DNA of 56,005 bases from Steroidobacteraceae bacterium (GCA_019187495.1 JABAQN010000027.1:1-56005); one strand, 5' to 3'; positions 26,921 through 35,452 are shown, numbered from the stretch's first letter. Numbers and translations are program-made. The notes: a model not told the origin generated them from the sequence alone.

Positions 26921-28030
26921 CTATCGGCCGTAGAACTGATGAATCTTGTCGCAGACATAATGGACGTCGTCATCGGAAAGCGACGTGTTCATGGGCAACA
27001 AGAAAAAACGACCCGTCATGGACTCGGTGTAGGGGACATCAGAGTTCAAACCCAGTTCCTTGAACTGATGGATGGTCTTGCCGCCCCACTGGATGATGGT
27101 CTTGACGCCTTGCGAATCGAGGTGTGCCCGCAGTTCATCTCGGCGCGAGCACTCAACCTCATAGTTCTGAAAGATGTCGAAATGGTCCGGGTCCGAATCC
27201 GGGGCTGGGGGCAGGAGCAGGTCGGGCAAACCAGCAAGTCGTGACTGATAGATGCCCGCGAGGTATCGACGCCGACGAATTTCGCTATCGTACCCGGCTA
27301 GCTTGAACTTGAGCACGGCCGCTTGCAGATTGTCGAGTCGGGAGTTGTAGCCGAACGTGACAACGTCCCCGGTGCTACTGCGCCCGTGATCCCGAAAGAG
27401 ACGCAAGCATTCGGCGAGCGCATCGTCGTTTGTGAAAACAGCGCCGCCATCGCCATAGCACCCCAGCGTCTTTGACGGGTAGAAACTGCAGGTGCCAGCG
27501 GCACCGAACGTTCCTGCAATGCGCCCTTTGAATTTTGACCCTAACGCTTGGCACGAGTCCTCCACGACGATCAAGTTGTGATCGCGCGCTATATCCATGA
27601 TTCCGTCCATGTTTGCAGTGCGGCCGTTGAGTTGCACCGGCATGATTCCGCGCGTGCGTGGAGATAGCTTGCAATGCACTGCTTCGGCGGTGATCAGATG
27701 ATCCGGGCCGCAGTCTGCGAGAACCGGTTGAGCACCAACATGATGGATCGCCGCGGCCGATGCCACGAATGTATGTGATGGTACGATCACCTCGTCACCT
27801 GGTCGGATTCCTGCCGCTCGCAACCCCATCATCAGGGCGATGGTTCCGTCCGCTACTCCGACCACATGCTTGACCCCGAGAAAGCGGGCCAAGTCGCCTT
27901 CGAACTCGATCAAGTCTCTTTGCATGACGTACGCCCCGCGGCGCAGGACGTCCGTGATGATAGGTTGCAACCGCGCTTCGTCGCGGGCGTATAGGGCAGG
28001 GTAGTTGAAAAAGGGGATCTGTTTGGTCAT
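26921..28030 (-). CDS. DegT/DnrJ/EryC1 family aminotransferase (second copy)
   Basis: A 369-aa PLP-dependent nucleotide-sugar aminotransferase, only distantly like the copy at 5603. The PLP lysine is Lys187 in CSFYPSKTLGCYGDGG; other motifs are VGVADGTIALMMGL, VPSHTFVASAAAI and VVEDSCQALGSKFKG. It forms C3- or C4-amino sugars from keto sugars in related pathways. The ATG overlaps the upstream methyltransferase stop (ATGA). Together with the TylF-type enzyme and the split transketolase it suggests a methylated amino sugar specific to this strain. Confidence 0.91.
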   Translation of the reverse strand: MTKQIPFFNYPALYARDEARLQPIITDVLRRGAYVMQRDLIEFEGDLARFLGVKHVVGVADGTIALMMGLRAAGIRPGDEVIVPSHTFVASAAAIHHVGAQPVLADCGPDHLITAEAVHCKLSPRTRGIMPVQLNGRTANMDGIMDIARDHNLIVVEDSCQALGSKFKGRIAGTFGAAGTCSFYPSKTLGCYGDGGAVFTNDDALAECLRLFRDHGRSSTGDVVTFGYNSRLDNLQAAVLKFKLAGYDSEIRRRRYLAGIYQSRLAGLPDLLLPPAPDSDPDHFDIFQNYEVECSRRDELRAHLDSQGVKTIIQWGGKTIHQFKELGLNSDVPYTESMTGRFFLLPMNTSLSDDDVHYVCDKIHQFYGR

Positions 28031-28812
28031 TGACTCATCTTCTGTGCAACGCAGTAAAGCACTTGGTGGCGCAAGTCGGGTGACAGGGAATCGATCGCCT
28101 GTGGTGGAGTGTATTGCACGCCTGCATCGAGAAACTGCGCCGGCATCTGAACAAGCGGGCCAAAAACGATGCGCTTGAGCAGGCGTTTTCCGCGCATGCT
28201 CCCGGGAATCAGGTGCAAGGCAACGGCCAGGCGTTTCAAGTACCGCAGGGCCTTTGCCCGCGGTCCGGAAGTGTCAACTGGGCTGCCGCCGTAGAACTTG
28301 GTGTCGAAGCCAGCGCGGGTGAGCAAACTGGCAAGCTCAGGCGGGTTGAAGTAACACTTCGAGAACGGGCTCGGATTGAAATCCGGCAGGTCCTTGTTGG
28401 CGGTGGCGATCAGCAATACTCCTCCGTTGCGGAGCAAGCGATGCGCCTCCCGCGCGAAAGCTCCGGCATCCGGTAGGTAGTAGATTGCTTCAAACAGGAT
28501 AACTACATCGAACGAGCTGCTCGCGAATGGTGTGGCAGCGGCATCGAAACGCAGCAAGCGAACACTGTCCGCGTAATTCGCCCGAGCGATCGCGAGCACA
28601 GTCTCCGACAGATCGCCCGCCACCAATGATCTACTACGGGATGCAAGGTATCCGAGACCAGGCCCCGTTCCGCAGGCCATTTCCAGCACATCCCTGTCTC
28701 TGCAGTAGCGGCCAGCCCAGAGATATCGCTGGTGGAATCGATCGAGCTGGCCACGGCTAACCAGTTCTCCCCCGCGTTCAGTCACAATGGAGAAGTCGTT
28801 GCTAGTGCTCAT
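28027..28812 (-). CDS. Class I SAM-dependent methyltransferase
   Basis: A 261-aa protein with a clear SAM site: DVLEMACGTGPGLGYLA (motif I), SLVAGDLSETVLAIA, FASSSFDVVILFEAIYYLPD and HRLLRNGGVLLIATANKD. The C-terminal extension (about residues 170-261) has a basic segment and hydrophobic patches seen in lipid- or glycan-modifying methyltransferases. The ATG overlaps the stop of the upstream glycosyltransferase gene. Its substrate is probably a sugar of the repeat unit, but this is inferred from context only. Confidence 0.85.
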   Translation of the reverse strand: MSTSNDFSIVTERGGELVSRGQLDRFHQRYLWAGRYCRDRDVLEMACGTGPGLGYLASRSRSLVAGDLSETVLAIARANYADSVRLLRFDAAATPFASSSFDVVILFEAIYYLPDAGAFAREAHRLLRNGGVLLIATANKDLPDFNPSPFSKCYFNPPELASLLTRAGFDTKFYGGSPVDTSGPRAKALRYLKRLAVALHLIPGSMRGKRLLKRIVFGPLVQMPAQFLDAGVQYTPPQAIDSLSPDLRHQVLYCVAQKMSQ

Positions 28813-30083
28813 GCCAGCTTCTCTGTCTCGCCGTTTCCGTCGAGCCGCGCCACGCGCTCAACGTGGTCGGCCATGGCTGCATATACGTCAATTGCCGCAA
28901 ATCGGTTTCGGTAAGTCTCCGATGCCTTGCCGCGCATGCGCGCCATGCCAGCCGGATCCGCAAGCAAGCTGACCAGAACGCGCCTCAAGTCATGCGGATT
29001 TCCAGCCGCATAAGAAAGACCGCAGCCGCTTTCATCCAGCAGAGTCTTGGTTTCACCTTCGAGGGACGACATAATCGAAAGGCCGGCGCACGAGTACTCC
29101 ACCACCTTGTTCGGAATACCCTGCGGCGCATCCACCGCATACGCGGCCAGCCCAATACTTGCCCTCTCAAACACGGCTGCCAACTTCCCCGCAGAAAGGA
29201 GACCTGTAAATACGACGTTGGAAAGGCCGGCAGCGAGTTGGCGCAATGCATGCTCCTTCTCGCCAGTTCCGCACAGCACGAATAGAGGCGAGCTATCGCC
29301 CCTGCCGTCCATGAGGCGCGCCGCTTCGATGACGGTCGCCAGGTCATATGTGCGCCCAAACGAACCGGCGAACACGGCAATGTGCATTTCATCCGCCTGA
29401 CGCAGTACTTCGTCTATTTCGAGTCTGTCTTGCTCGGTCGGTGTAGTCGGCTCGTAGCCCAGAGGAAACACGCGGTCAGTCGATCGCGTCGGCCGGCCCG
29501 CACGTTCTATCCCCCAGTCCAGGTACTTTTGGGATACCGCTACCACAGATGTGGCCGCACCCAAGAGAAATCGTGTGGCGCTGAAGTAGGGTGACAGCAA
29601 GAGCCTGGCTGGCCCTCGAAGCACCGGCGGAACCGCGTCTACGAAAATATCCGGCCACAGGTCGCGCACATCGACAATCAGTGGGCAATTCCAGCGGCGG
29701 GCATAAAGAGACGCCACGTAGGCGAGTTCGATGGTTGGGAACGAAGCAACAATCACGTCGGGCCGCGGGTTGCATGTGCGTGCAAGTTTGAAAAACCGCA
29801 TTCCAAGTTGGACATGGTTCACGATTCGTCGCAGCGACAGGTTGCGCCGATATGCGATACCGTCGAGCCAACGCAGACATACTCCCCCGAGCACGACATC
29901 ATCCTTTCCCTTAGTGGGGCGGCTGAAGGGCAGCTTGCGGCTGTGATCAAAAGTGGAGGTCCACCAGGTAACCTTGTGACTGCGCGTTGCCAAGGTCCTG
30001 GCTAGCAACCCGCAGCGCCACAAGCGCGCTGATTCACCTGGGAGCGGAAGCGGCTCCCCCACAGTAACCAGCCAGATGTTCAA
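28809..30083 (-). CDS. GT4 family glycosyltransferase (WbuB-like)
   Basis: A 424-aa GT-B glycosyltransferase. TTG at 30083 is the only start that keeps the first strand NIWLVTVGEPLPLPGE. The N-terminal domain has LARTLATRSHKVTWWTSTFD and the block LIVDVRDLWPDIFVD typical of the WbuB/WcaL group. The C-terminal donor domain has AVFAGSFGRTYDLATVIEAA, LCGTGEKEHALRQL and GIPNKVVEYSCAGLSI. It is the first gene of the minus-strand operon 30083-23689, with the IS element just upstream, so its native promoter region has been split. Confidence 0.87.
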   Translation of the reverse strand: MNIWLVTVGEPLPLPGESARLWRCGLLARTLATRSHKVTWWTSTFDHSRKLPFSRPTKGKDDVVLGGVCLRWLDGIAYRRNLSLRRIVNHVQLGMRFFKLARTCNPRPDVIVASFPTIELAYVASLYARRWNCPLIVDVRDLWPDIFVDAVPPVLRGPARLLLSPYFSATRFLLGAATSVVAVSQKYLDWGIERAGRPTRSTDRVFPLGYEPTTPTEQDRLEIDEVLRQADEMHIAVFAGSFGRTYDLATVIEAARLMDGRGDSSPLFVLCGTGEKEHALRQLAAGLSNVVFTGLLSAGKLAAVFERASIGLAAYAVDAPQGIPNKVVEYSCAGLSIMSSLEGETKTLLDESGCGLSYAAGNPHDLRRVLVSLLADPAGMARMRGKASETYRNRFAAIDVYAAMADHVERVARLDGNGETEKLA

Positions 30084-30227
30084 GAAACCCTCGGATGTGC
30101 ACGCAGTCTTTCAGTGGTCCCTGGTTGGAATGCCAAAAACCCCTGTTGGGTATCTATCCCATGTCGCCAACCGTATCGGCTGGCTTCGTCCCCGCTTTTC
30201 GCCGCTTGTGCCATCAAGTTCTACTAG

Positions 30228-30243
30228 CAGTCTGTCGGACTTA
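30228..30243 (+). repeat. IS left terminal inverted repeat
   Basis: CAGTCTGTCGGACTTA; the first 11 bases match the right end exactly. The CTAG immediately outside is the proposed target duplication. Confidence 0.85.
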
Positions 30244-30309
30244 GCGACGGGCGTGAAGTGAGTGGATGCGAGATAATCATCGTCAGCTTCTCCCGCCGCA
30301 CTGGAAGTC

Positions 30310-31671
30310 ATGAGCAACTTTCGCACGATCAACCGCGACACGGGCTTTTTGCTGCCACCGTCGGTGGATGAGTGGCTGCCGCAGCGGCACTTGGCGCGCT
30401 TCGTGGCGGAAGTCATTGACGGATTGGATCTGTCGACACTGGTGAAGGCATACCGTGGGTCGGGTTCGGCTTCGTATCATCCGGCGATGCTGCTGGGCCT
30501 GCTGGTGTACGGCTATGCGACCCGGGTGTTTTCCAGCCGGGCGATTGAGCGGGCGACCTACGACTCCGTGGCGTTCCGATATCTGGCCGGCAACGAGCAT
30601 CCCGATCACGACACGATTGCCGCGTTTCGCAAGCGCTTTCTGGGGCAGATCGAGACGCTGTTTGTTGATGTGCTGAAGCTGGCGCGCACGATGGGCATGC
30701 TCAAGCTGGGCACCGTGGCGATCGATGGCACCAAGGTACACGCCAACGCGAGCCGGCACAGCGCGCTCTCGTATGGGCATGCCAAGAAGATCGAGAAGCA
30801 GTTGCAGCGGGAAGTGAAGCAACTGCTGCGCCTGGCCGAGCAGGCCGATGCGGACGATATCCCCGATGGGATGTCGATCCCGGAAGAACTGGAGCGGCGC
30901 GAGACGCGCCTGGCGGCCATTGCCGAGGCGAAGGCCAAGATCGAAGCGCGGGCTGACGAGCGCCTCGAGCGTGAACAAGCCGAGTATCAGGCCAAGCTGG
31001 CGACACGGGCTGAGCAGGAAAGACTCACCGGCAAGAAGTCCGGTGGCCGGCCACCCGAGCCGCCCACCGGTGGGGTGCGGGAGAGCGATCAGATCAACCT
31101 GACCGATGAAGACTCGCGCATCATGAAGGTCGCCGGCGGTGGGTTCGAGCAGTGTTACAACGCCCAGGCCGTGGTCGCAACCGACAGTTTGCTGGTCGTG
31201 GCAAACGCGGTCACGCAAGCGGCCAACGACAAACGGCAGCTGGCACCGATGCTCGCAAAGCTCAAGGCGCTGCCCAAAGAACTGGGGCGCAGCCGACAGA
31301 TGCTCGCTGACAACGGGTATTTCAGCGAGGCCAATGTCGATAGCTGCGCGGCGGCCAGGATCGAACCGCTGATCGCACTGGGGCGTTCTCGACATCATGT
31401 GAGCTGGAAGCAGCGCTTTGCCGCCGGGCCCAAGGCCCCGCCGGCTTCGGCTACTCCGTTGCAGAAGATGGCGCATCGGCTGAAGACGCCGGCTGGCAGA
31501 AAACTCTACGCCTTGCGCAAGCAGACTCCCGAACCGGTGTTCGGCATCATCAAATCGGTGATGGGTTATCGCCAGCCCTTGCTGCGAGGACTCGACAACG
31601 TCAGCGGTGAGTGGAATCTGGTGACGATGAGCTGGAACATCAAGCGCATGTTCGCCCTGCAGCCCGGCTGA
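30310..31671 (+). CDS. IS1182-family DDE transposase
   Basis: A 453-aa transposase. It opens with FRTINRDTGFLLPPSVDEWL, characteristic of the family, then an N-terminal DNA-binding region with HPAMLLGLLVYGYATRVFSS. The DDE catalytic core is Asp in VAIDGTKVHANAS, Asp in LADNGYFSEAN and Glu in EPVFGIIKSVMGYRQ. A long charged coiled-coil insert lies between about residues 155 and 240. The frame is full length with no stop, so the element may still be active. No passenger gene is present. Confidence 0.93.
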   Translation: MSNFRTINRDTGFLLPPSVDEWLPQRHLARFVAEVIDGLDLSTLVKAYRGSGSASYHPAMLLGLLVYGYATRVFSSRAIERATYDSVAFRYLAGNEHPDHDTIAAFRKRFLGQIETLFVDVLKLARTMGMLKLGTVAIDGTKVHANASRHSALSYGHAKKIEKQLQREVKQLLRLAEQADADDIPDGMSIPEELERRETRLAAIAEAKAKIEARADERLEREQAEYQAKLATRAEQERLTGKKSGGRPPEPPTGGVRESDQINLTDEDSRIMKVAGGGFEQCYNAQAVVATDSLLVVANAVTQAANDKRQLAPMLAKLKALPKELGRSRQMLADNGYFSEANVDSCAAARIEPLIALGRSRHHVSWKQRFAAGPKAPPASATPLQKMAHRLKTPAGRKLYALRKQTPEPVFGIIKSVMGYRQPLLRGLDNVSGEWNLVTMSWNIKRMFALQPG

Positions 31672-31763
31672 ACGGGCAGCGCGGCAACTCGACCCACCAC
31701 TATTGACAGGCATCAGCATGAAATCACTCGAAGCGCAGGCATTTCTCCGTTCAACTGAAATCT

Positions 31764-31779
31764 TCAGCCCGACAGACTG
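31764..31779 (-). repeat. IS right terminal inverted repeat
   Basis: Read inward on the minus strand as CAGTCTGTCGGGCTGA. CTAG follows at 31780-31783. Confidence 0.85.
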
Positions 31780-31912
31780 CTAGCTTCGCAAAACTACTTG
31801 ATTCCCCATTCCATAAAGACGACGCACTGCGTTGCCAGCGCGCTTGGGCCGGCCAGCGCACAGCGCGGCCGAATCCTGAACGCGGCAGCAGCCTCGCGAG
31901 AACCGAATTTGA

Positions 31913-31918
31913 TATAAT
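31913..31918 (+). promoter_or_regulatory. Possible -10 box upstream of methyltransferase
   Basis: A perfect TATAAT 16 bp before the ATG at 31935, in an AT-rich patch. No good -35 hexamer is visible at 17 bp, and the short distance to the start would give an almost leaderless transcript. Weak call. Confidence 0.3.
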
Positions 31919-31934
31919 CGCACAATTCGCAAAG

Positions 31935-32780
31935 ATGTCAGACATGGAACAATTACTGCACGCAATTGACGCCATCGATCGAATCGGCAACGACGAGTGG
32001 CTGGCCACGCTGGATGATCGCAAGCGAACCGAGTTGGAGTTTCATAATCGCGATCGTGATCCGGAGTTTCGGAAGCAAGCTGCCAGTTCGTCCGATACCT
32101 TCGAGAAATTCTACGGCAACAAGAAGTACTACGGTGCAGCCCGCCGATCCAAGCTGTATGTGGACAACTGGATTGCCGACCATGGTCGGGGCCGCATATT
32201 TCTGGACTATGCCTGTGGAAATGGGCAGTACGCCCTGCACGCGGCGAAGAGTGGGGCCAAGTTGGCGCTCGGGTTTGATATTTCGGATGTCTCAGTCCAG
32301 AACGCCAGGCGCAATGCTGCGGGACTGACAAACATCCGCTACTTCCAGGCGGACGCGGAGAACACGCGTCTGCCGGACGAGTGTATCGATGCCGTCATTT
32401 GCTCAGGCATGCTGCACCATCTGGATCTCAGCTTTGCATTTCCGGAGTTGCGCCGCATCTTGAAGCCTGGCGGCAAGGTACTCGCCGTGGAGGCACTCGA
32501 CTACAATCCTGCCATCAAGCTGTACCGTTCCTTGACGCCTGACATGCGAACGGAATGGGAAAAGGCGCACATCCTCAGCCTCAAAGACCTTGCGTTTGCT
32601 GGCAGGTTCTTCGAGGTGACTGACGTGAAATACTGGCATGTTGTTGGATACGCAGGGGGGAAATTTCCCGCGCTACTGCCGGCGCTCGATGCGCTGGACA
32701 GGCTGCTCGAAGTCATTCCATTGGCGAACAGGCTCGCGTGGATTTTCACGTTCTGCTTGGTGAAGCCGCCCAGGAATTGA
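31935..32780 (+). CDS. Class I SAM-dependent methyltransferase
   Basis: A 281-aa protein with SAM motif I RIFLDYACGNGQYALHAA, LGFDISDVSVQNAR, DECIDAVICSGMLHHLD and LRRILKPGGKVLAVEALDY. The N-terminal 70 residues (FYGNKKYYGAARRSKLYVDNW) resemble enzymes of surface-polysaccharide loci, and the C-terminus is hydrophobic. It is isolated between the IS element and the wbpM-like gene. It retains the lower GC of the island. The substrate is unknown; a repeat-unit sugar or lipid carrier terminus is likely. Confidence 0.82.
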   Translation: MSDMEQLLHAIDAIDRIGNDEWLATLDDRKRTELEFHNRDRDPEFRKQAASSSDTFEKFYGNKKYYGAARRSKLYVDNWIADHGRGRIFLDYACGNGQYALHAAKSGAKLALGFDISDVSVQNARRNAAGLTNIRYFQADAENTRLPDECIDAVICSGMLHHLDLSFAFPELRRILKPGGKVLAVEALDYNPAIKLYRSLTPDMRTEWEKAHILSLKDLAFAGRFFEVTDVKYWHVVGYAGGKFPALLPALDALDRLLEVIPLANRLAWIFTFCLVKPPRN

Positions 32781-32827
32781 GTTGGGAGTGCTTGCAGGAG
32801 TGCGGAGATTCCTGAGGCTTCGTTTGC

Positions 32828-32847
32828 CTGTCGTCGACTGGCGACAG
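32828..32847. repeat. Weak inverted repeat after methyltransferase
   Basis: Arms CTGTCG and CGACAG with an 8-nt loop, 48 bp after the methyltransferase stop. No T-run follows, so a terminator role is doubtful. The rest of the 200-bp gap before the wbpM-like gene shows nothing I can identify. Confidence 0.2.
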
Positions 32848-32981
32848 CGCTGGCCATTCTGGAAGTAGTGGATATCGCCTTAGTATCATGACCAACGTCG
32901 GGTGCGGCACCAGTGGGCGGTGCATTCCCGTCGTGTCTAGGAACGACAGGCCCCTCCACTAACTACGAGCACGGCTTCGGC

Positions 32982-35009
32982 ATGAACGATTCGTATCCGG
33001 CTTTGATTTCCGCTGCTGCTTCGTTGCTTACGAATATGCCCCGCAACCGGAAGCGGGCGATAATGCTGCTGGCAGACGGGGTTTGCATACCACAGGTTCT
33101 GTGGCTCGCAGTGGTGCTCAAGGGCGGCGTGGAGCGCGCAGCGTCGATTGATCCCTGGGTGTACGTCGCGGCGCTTGTGGCGATCATCCCCATTTTCGGG
33201 CGACTCGGCCTTTACCGTGCGATCGTACGATTCATGGGGCCAACAGCCGTGGGCACAGTGCTTGCTGGCGTGACGACGTCAGTAATGATTCTCGCGGCGC
33301 TGAACGCGACTGTCTTGAGCCATTCGCTCCCGTTTTCCGCATTGGTGATTTTCTGGGCATTGGCTCTGCTGTACGTCGGGGGGTCTCGCATTGCCGTCAG
33401 GGGACTTGCGCATACTCGACCCGCGAATGCAGAGCGCGTGGTCATATACGGTGCGGGTTCTGCGGGCGCCCAACTTGCGTCTGCGCTGATGGTGAGCGGG
33501 CGCTACTTTCCGGTCGGTTTCATCGACGACAATCCGTCGTTGAACAAGAGTCTGGTCAACGGCACGAGGGTCCATGGGCCAGACAGCCTGGATCGTCTGG
33601 TACGCGACTCTGCCGTCACGACCGTGCTGCTGGCGCTCCCCTCCCAGTCCCGCAAGCGACGGCAGGAAATCCTGAAACTGCTCGAGCCGCTGCCGGTCAA
33701 GGTGCAGACGGTGCCGGACATCGGCGACATCGTGAATGGCGACGCGGCGGTCGATGAGTTGCGCGATGTGGACGCGGCGGACCTGCTCGGCCGGGATCCG
33801 GTGCCGCCCAACCCTGCGCTGCTCGACGCCTGCATCCGTCACAAGGTGGTGATGGTCACGGGTGCTGGCGGGTCGATCGGGTCGGAGTTGTGCCGGCAGA
33901 TCCTGCGGCTGGGCCCCTCGCGTCTGGTCCTGCTGGAAATGTCCGAGCTTGCGCTCTACAGCATCGAACGGGAATTGCGCGCTTTGTTCAAGCGCGAAGG
34001 CTTCCAGGTGGAACTCGTGGCGCTGCTCGGCAACGCGCACCACCGCAACCGGGTTCGCGAAGTCGTGCAGACCTATGCCGTGCAGACGATCTACCACGCG
34101 GCGGCGTACAAGCATGTGCCGATCGTCGAACACAACGTCATCCAGGGCATCCACAACAACGTGTTCAGCACCTGGCACGCGGCGGAGGCGGCGCTCGAGT
34201 GCAACGTCGAGACGTTCGTCCTGATCTCGACCGACAAGGCCGTCAATCCGACGAACGTGATGGGCGCGACGAAACGTTTCGCCGAGATCGTGCTGCAGGG
34301 CCTGCAGGAACGCACGACGACGACACGATTCTGCATGGTGCGCTTCGGCAACGTGCTCGAATCGAGCGGGTCGGTGGTGCCGCTCTTCCGCGAGCAGATC
34401 CGCGCCGGCGGGCCGGTCACGGTCACGCACAAGGATGTCATCCGCTATTTCATGACGATCCCGGAGGCCGCGCAGCTGGTGCTGCAGGCGGGCGCCATGG
34501 GCAAGGGTGGTGATGTCTTCGTGCTCGACATGGGTAAACCAGTGCGTATCGAGGATCTCGCGCGGCGTATGATTCGGCTTATGGGTCTCAGCGTGCGCGA
34601 CGAGGAGAATCCTGCTGGCGAAATAGAGATTGTCTACACCGGCCTGCGCCCGGCTGAGAAGCTATTCGAGGAACTTCTGATCGGCAGCAATGTGACAGGG
34701 ACTGAACACTCCATGATCATGCGGGCGATCGAGCATCGTATGCCGTGGCGTGATGTGCAGCGCTTGATCGATGAGATGCTCGACGCGCTGAATCGCAACG
34801 ACTGCGCTCGCGCGCGCGAGATCCTGATGAAGGGCGTTGTTGAGTATCGACCGGGTGATGAGCTCCGGGATCACGTCTGGGTGCGAAAGAATGAAATGGC
34901 CCACGCGAAGGTCGTTGGTAACGTCGCTGATTTCCAGGCGCACCGAATAGTTGCCCGAAGGTCCGCAGGCGACGCCTTCGAAAGACCAGTTCCGCCTGCA
35001 TTCGAATGA
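32982..35009 (+). CDS. wbpM: WbpM/FlaA1-type UDP-GlcNAc 4,6-dehydratase (membrane-anchored)
   Basis: A 675-aa protein from ATG 32982; an in-frame start at 32913 is less likely. The N-terminus has about four membrane helices. Next comes a Rossmann-like domain (VVIYGAGSAGAQLASALM), then the catalytic short-chain dehydrogenase domain (VMVTGAGGSIGSELCRQ). It has Met427-x3-Lys431 (NVMGATKR) where ordinary family members have Tyr-x3-Lys; this Met is the known mark of WbpM-like dehydratases. It would make UDP-4-keto-6-deoxy-HexNAc for QuiNAc, FucNAc or amino-sugar synthesis. GC is high in the middle but lower at both ends, suggesting a mosaic. The last 40 residues (from MAHAKVVGN) look unlike family tails. 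Confidence 0.9.
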   Translation: MNDSYPALISAAASLLTNMPRNRKRAIMLLADGVCIPQVLWLAVVLKGGVERAASIDPWVYVAALVAIIPIFGRLGLYRAIVRFMGPTAVGTVLAGVTTSVMILAALNATVLSHSLPFSALVIFWALALLYVGGSRIAVRGLAHTRPANAERVVIYGAGSAGAQLASALMVSGRYFPVGFIDDNPSLNKSLVNGTRVHGPDSLDRLVRDSAVTTVLLALPSQSRKRRQEILKLLEPLPVKVQTVPDIGDIVNGDAAVDELRDVDAADLLGRDPVPPNPALLDACIRHKVVMVTGAGGSIGSELCRQILRLGPSRLVLLEMSELALYSIERELRALFKREGFQVELVALLGNAHHRNRVREVVQTYAVQTIYHAAAYKHVPIVEHNVIQGIHNNVFSTWHAAEAALECNVETFVLISTDKAVNPTNVMGATKRFAEIVLQGLQERTTTTRFCMVRFGNVLESSGSVVPLFREQIRAGGPVTVTHKDVIRYFMTIPEAAQLVLQAGAMGKGGDVFVLDMGKPVRIEDLARRMIRLMGLSVRDEENPAGEIEIVYTGLRPAEKLFEELLIGSNVTGTEHSMIMRAIEHRMPWRDVQRLIDEMLDALNRNDCARAREILMKGVVEYRPGDELRDHVWVRKNEMAHAKVVGNVADFQAHRIVARRSAGDAFERPVPPAFE

Positions 35010-35095
35010 AAAGGCTTTGCTGGGCTGTTCCGGTCGCTTTAAACACGGGCCCAAGTGAAATTGACTGACGGGAATTGGTTCATCGGAGATGTTCT

Positions 35096-35317
35096 GTGCG
35101 AACCTTCAAAATACACGTGGCAAAGACGCTGCTTTCCCGCCTTGTCAATCGGGCCGTCAGGATAGGCAAGTCGCTGGTGAAGGATTTGGCGCTCGATGCG
35201 CCGGTTGCTTCGCAAATGAAGCGGTTGGGGTTCCTCGCAGGCCAGATTCGTGTACCTGCAGATTTCGACCGGATGGGTGCCGCTGAAGTCGAGCAGCTTT
35301 TCACTGGCAGCTCTTGA
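35096..35317 (+). pseudogene. Internally deleted Phd-type antitoxin remnant
   Basis: A 73-codon frame from GTG 35096. The start RTFKIHVAKTLLSRLVNRA and end RRLGFLAGQIRVPADFD-like block (LGFLAGQIRVPADFDRMGA) match the two ends of Phd antitoxins that pair with PIN toxins. The central segment normally reading 'EEIIIAKAGKPVARLVP' is replaced by an unrelated short stretch (VRIGKSLVKDL), which suggests an internal deletion or frame slip. The partner toxin after it is also broken. Confidence 0.65.
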
Positions 35318-35440
35318 AGCTCCTACCGGACACGCACCCGCTGCTCTGGACGGCGCGTCAACCCGAGCGATGTTCTGATGGCGCGCACATTCCGGGCGTA
35401 CACGCCAGTATTCGCGATGGCACCGATTTGGAAGGATCCG
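35314..35440 (+). pseudogene. Truncated PIN-domain toxin remnant
   Basis: The stop of the antitoxin remnant overlaps TTG 35314, which begins MKLLPDTHPLLW. This closely matches the usual PIN-toxin start (KLLLDTHALLWW) in its normal position. Similarity then stops; a short VFAMAPIWK in another frame may be a later piece. Nothing downstream resembles the rest of a PIN domain before the next gene at 35453. The end coordinate is approximate. Confidence 0.55.
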
Positions 35441-35452
35441 TAGCGTTGATGC

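Larger units (their letters stand above)
30224..31783. mobile_element. IS1182-family insertion sequence with CTAG target duplications
   Basis: The element spans 30228-31779 (1552 bp). The ends read inward as CAGTCTGTCGGACTTA on the left and CAGTCTGTCGGGCTGA on the right: 11 perfect bases, then 3 of 5. CTAG flanks both sides (30224-30227 and 31780-31783), consistent with a 4-bp target duplication of a palindromic site. It carries one intact transposase gene. It sits between the divergent GT4 and methyltransferase genes and breaks no visible reading frame. Confidence 0.9.
17195..33600. other. Lower-GC polysaccharide island
   Basis: Base and codon use change abruptly after 17194. Codons ending in A or T become common, whereas the genes before 17000 and after about 33650 use almost only G/C in the third position. 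The island holds Wzz, Wzx, Wzy, the initiating sugar transferase, most glycosyltransferases and an IS element, the usual content of an exchangeable O-unit locus. The right edge lies inside the wbpM-like gene and is approximate. Confidence 0.7.

Noticed and set aside
30084..30260. Short open frame upstream of and into the IS left end
   Set aside because: It crosses the IS boundary, has no family features and is probably chance in the interrupted intergenic region.
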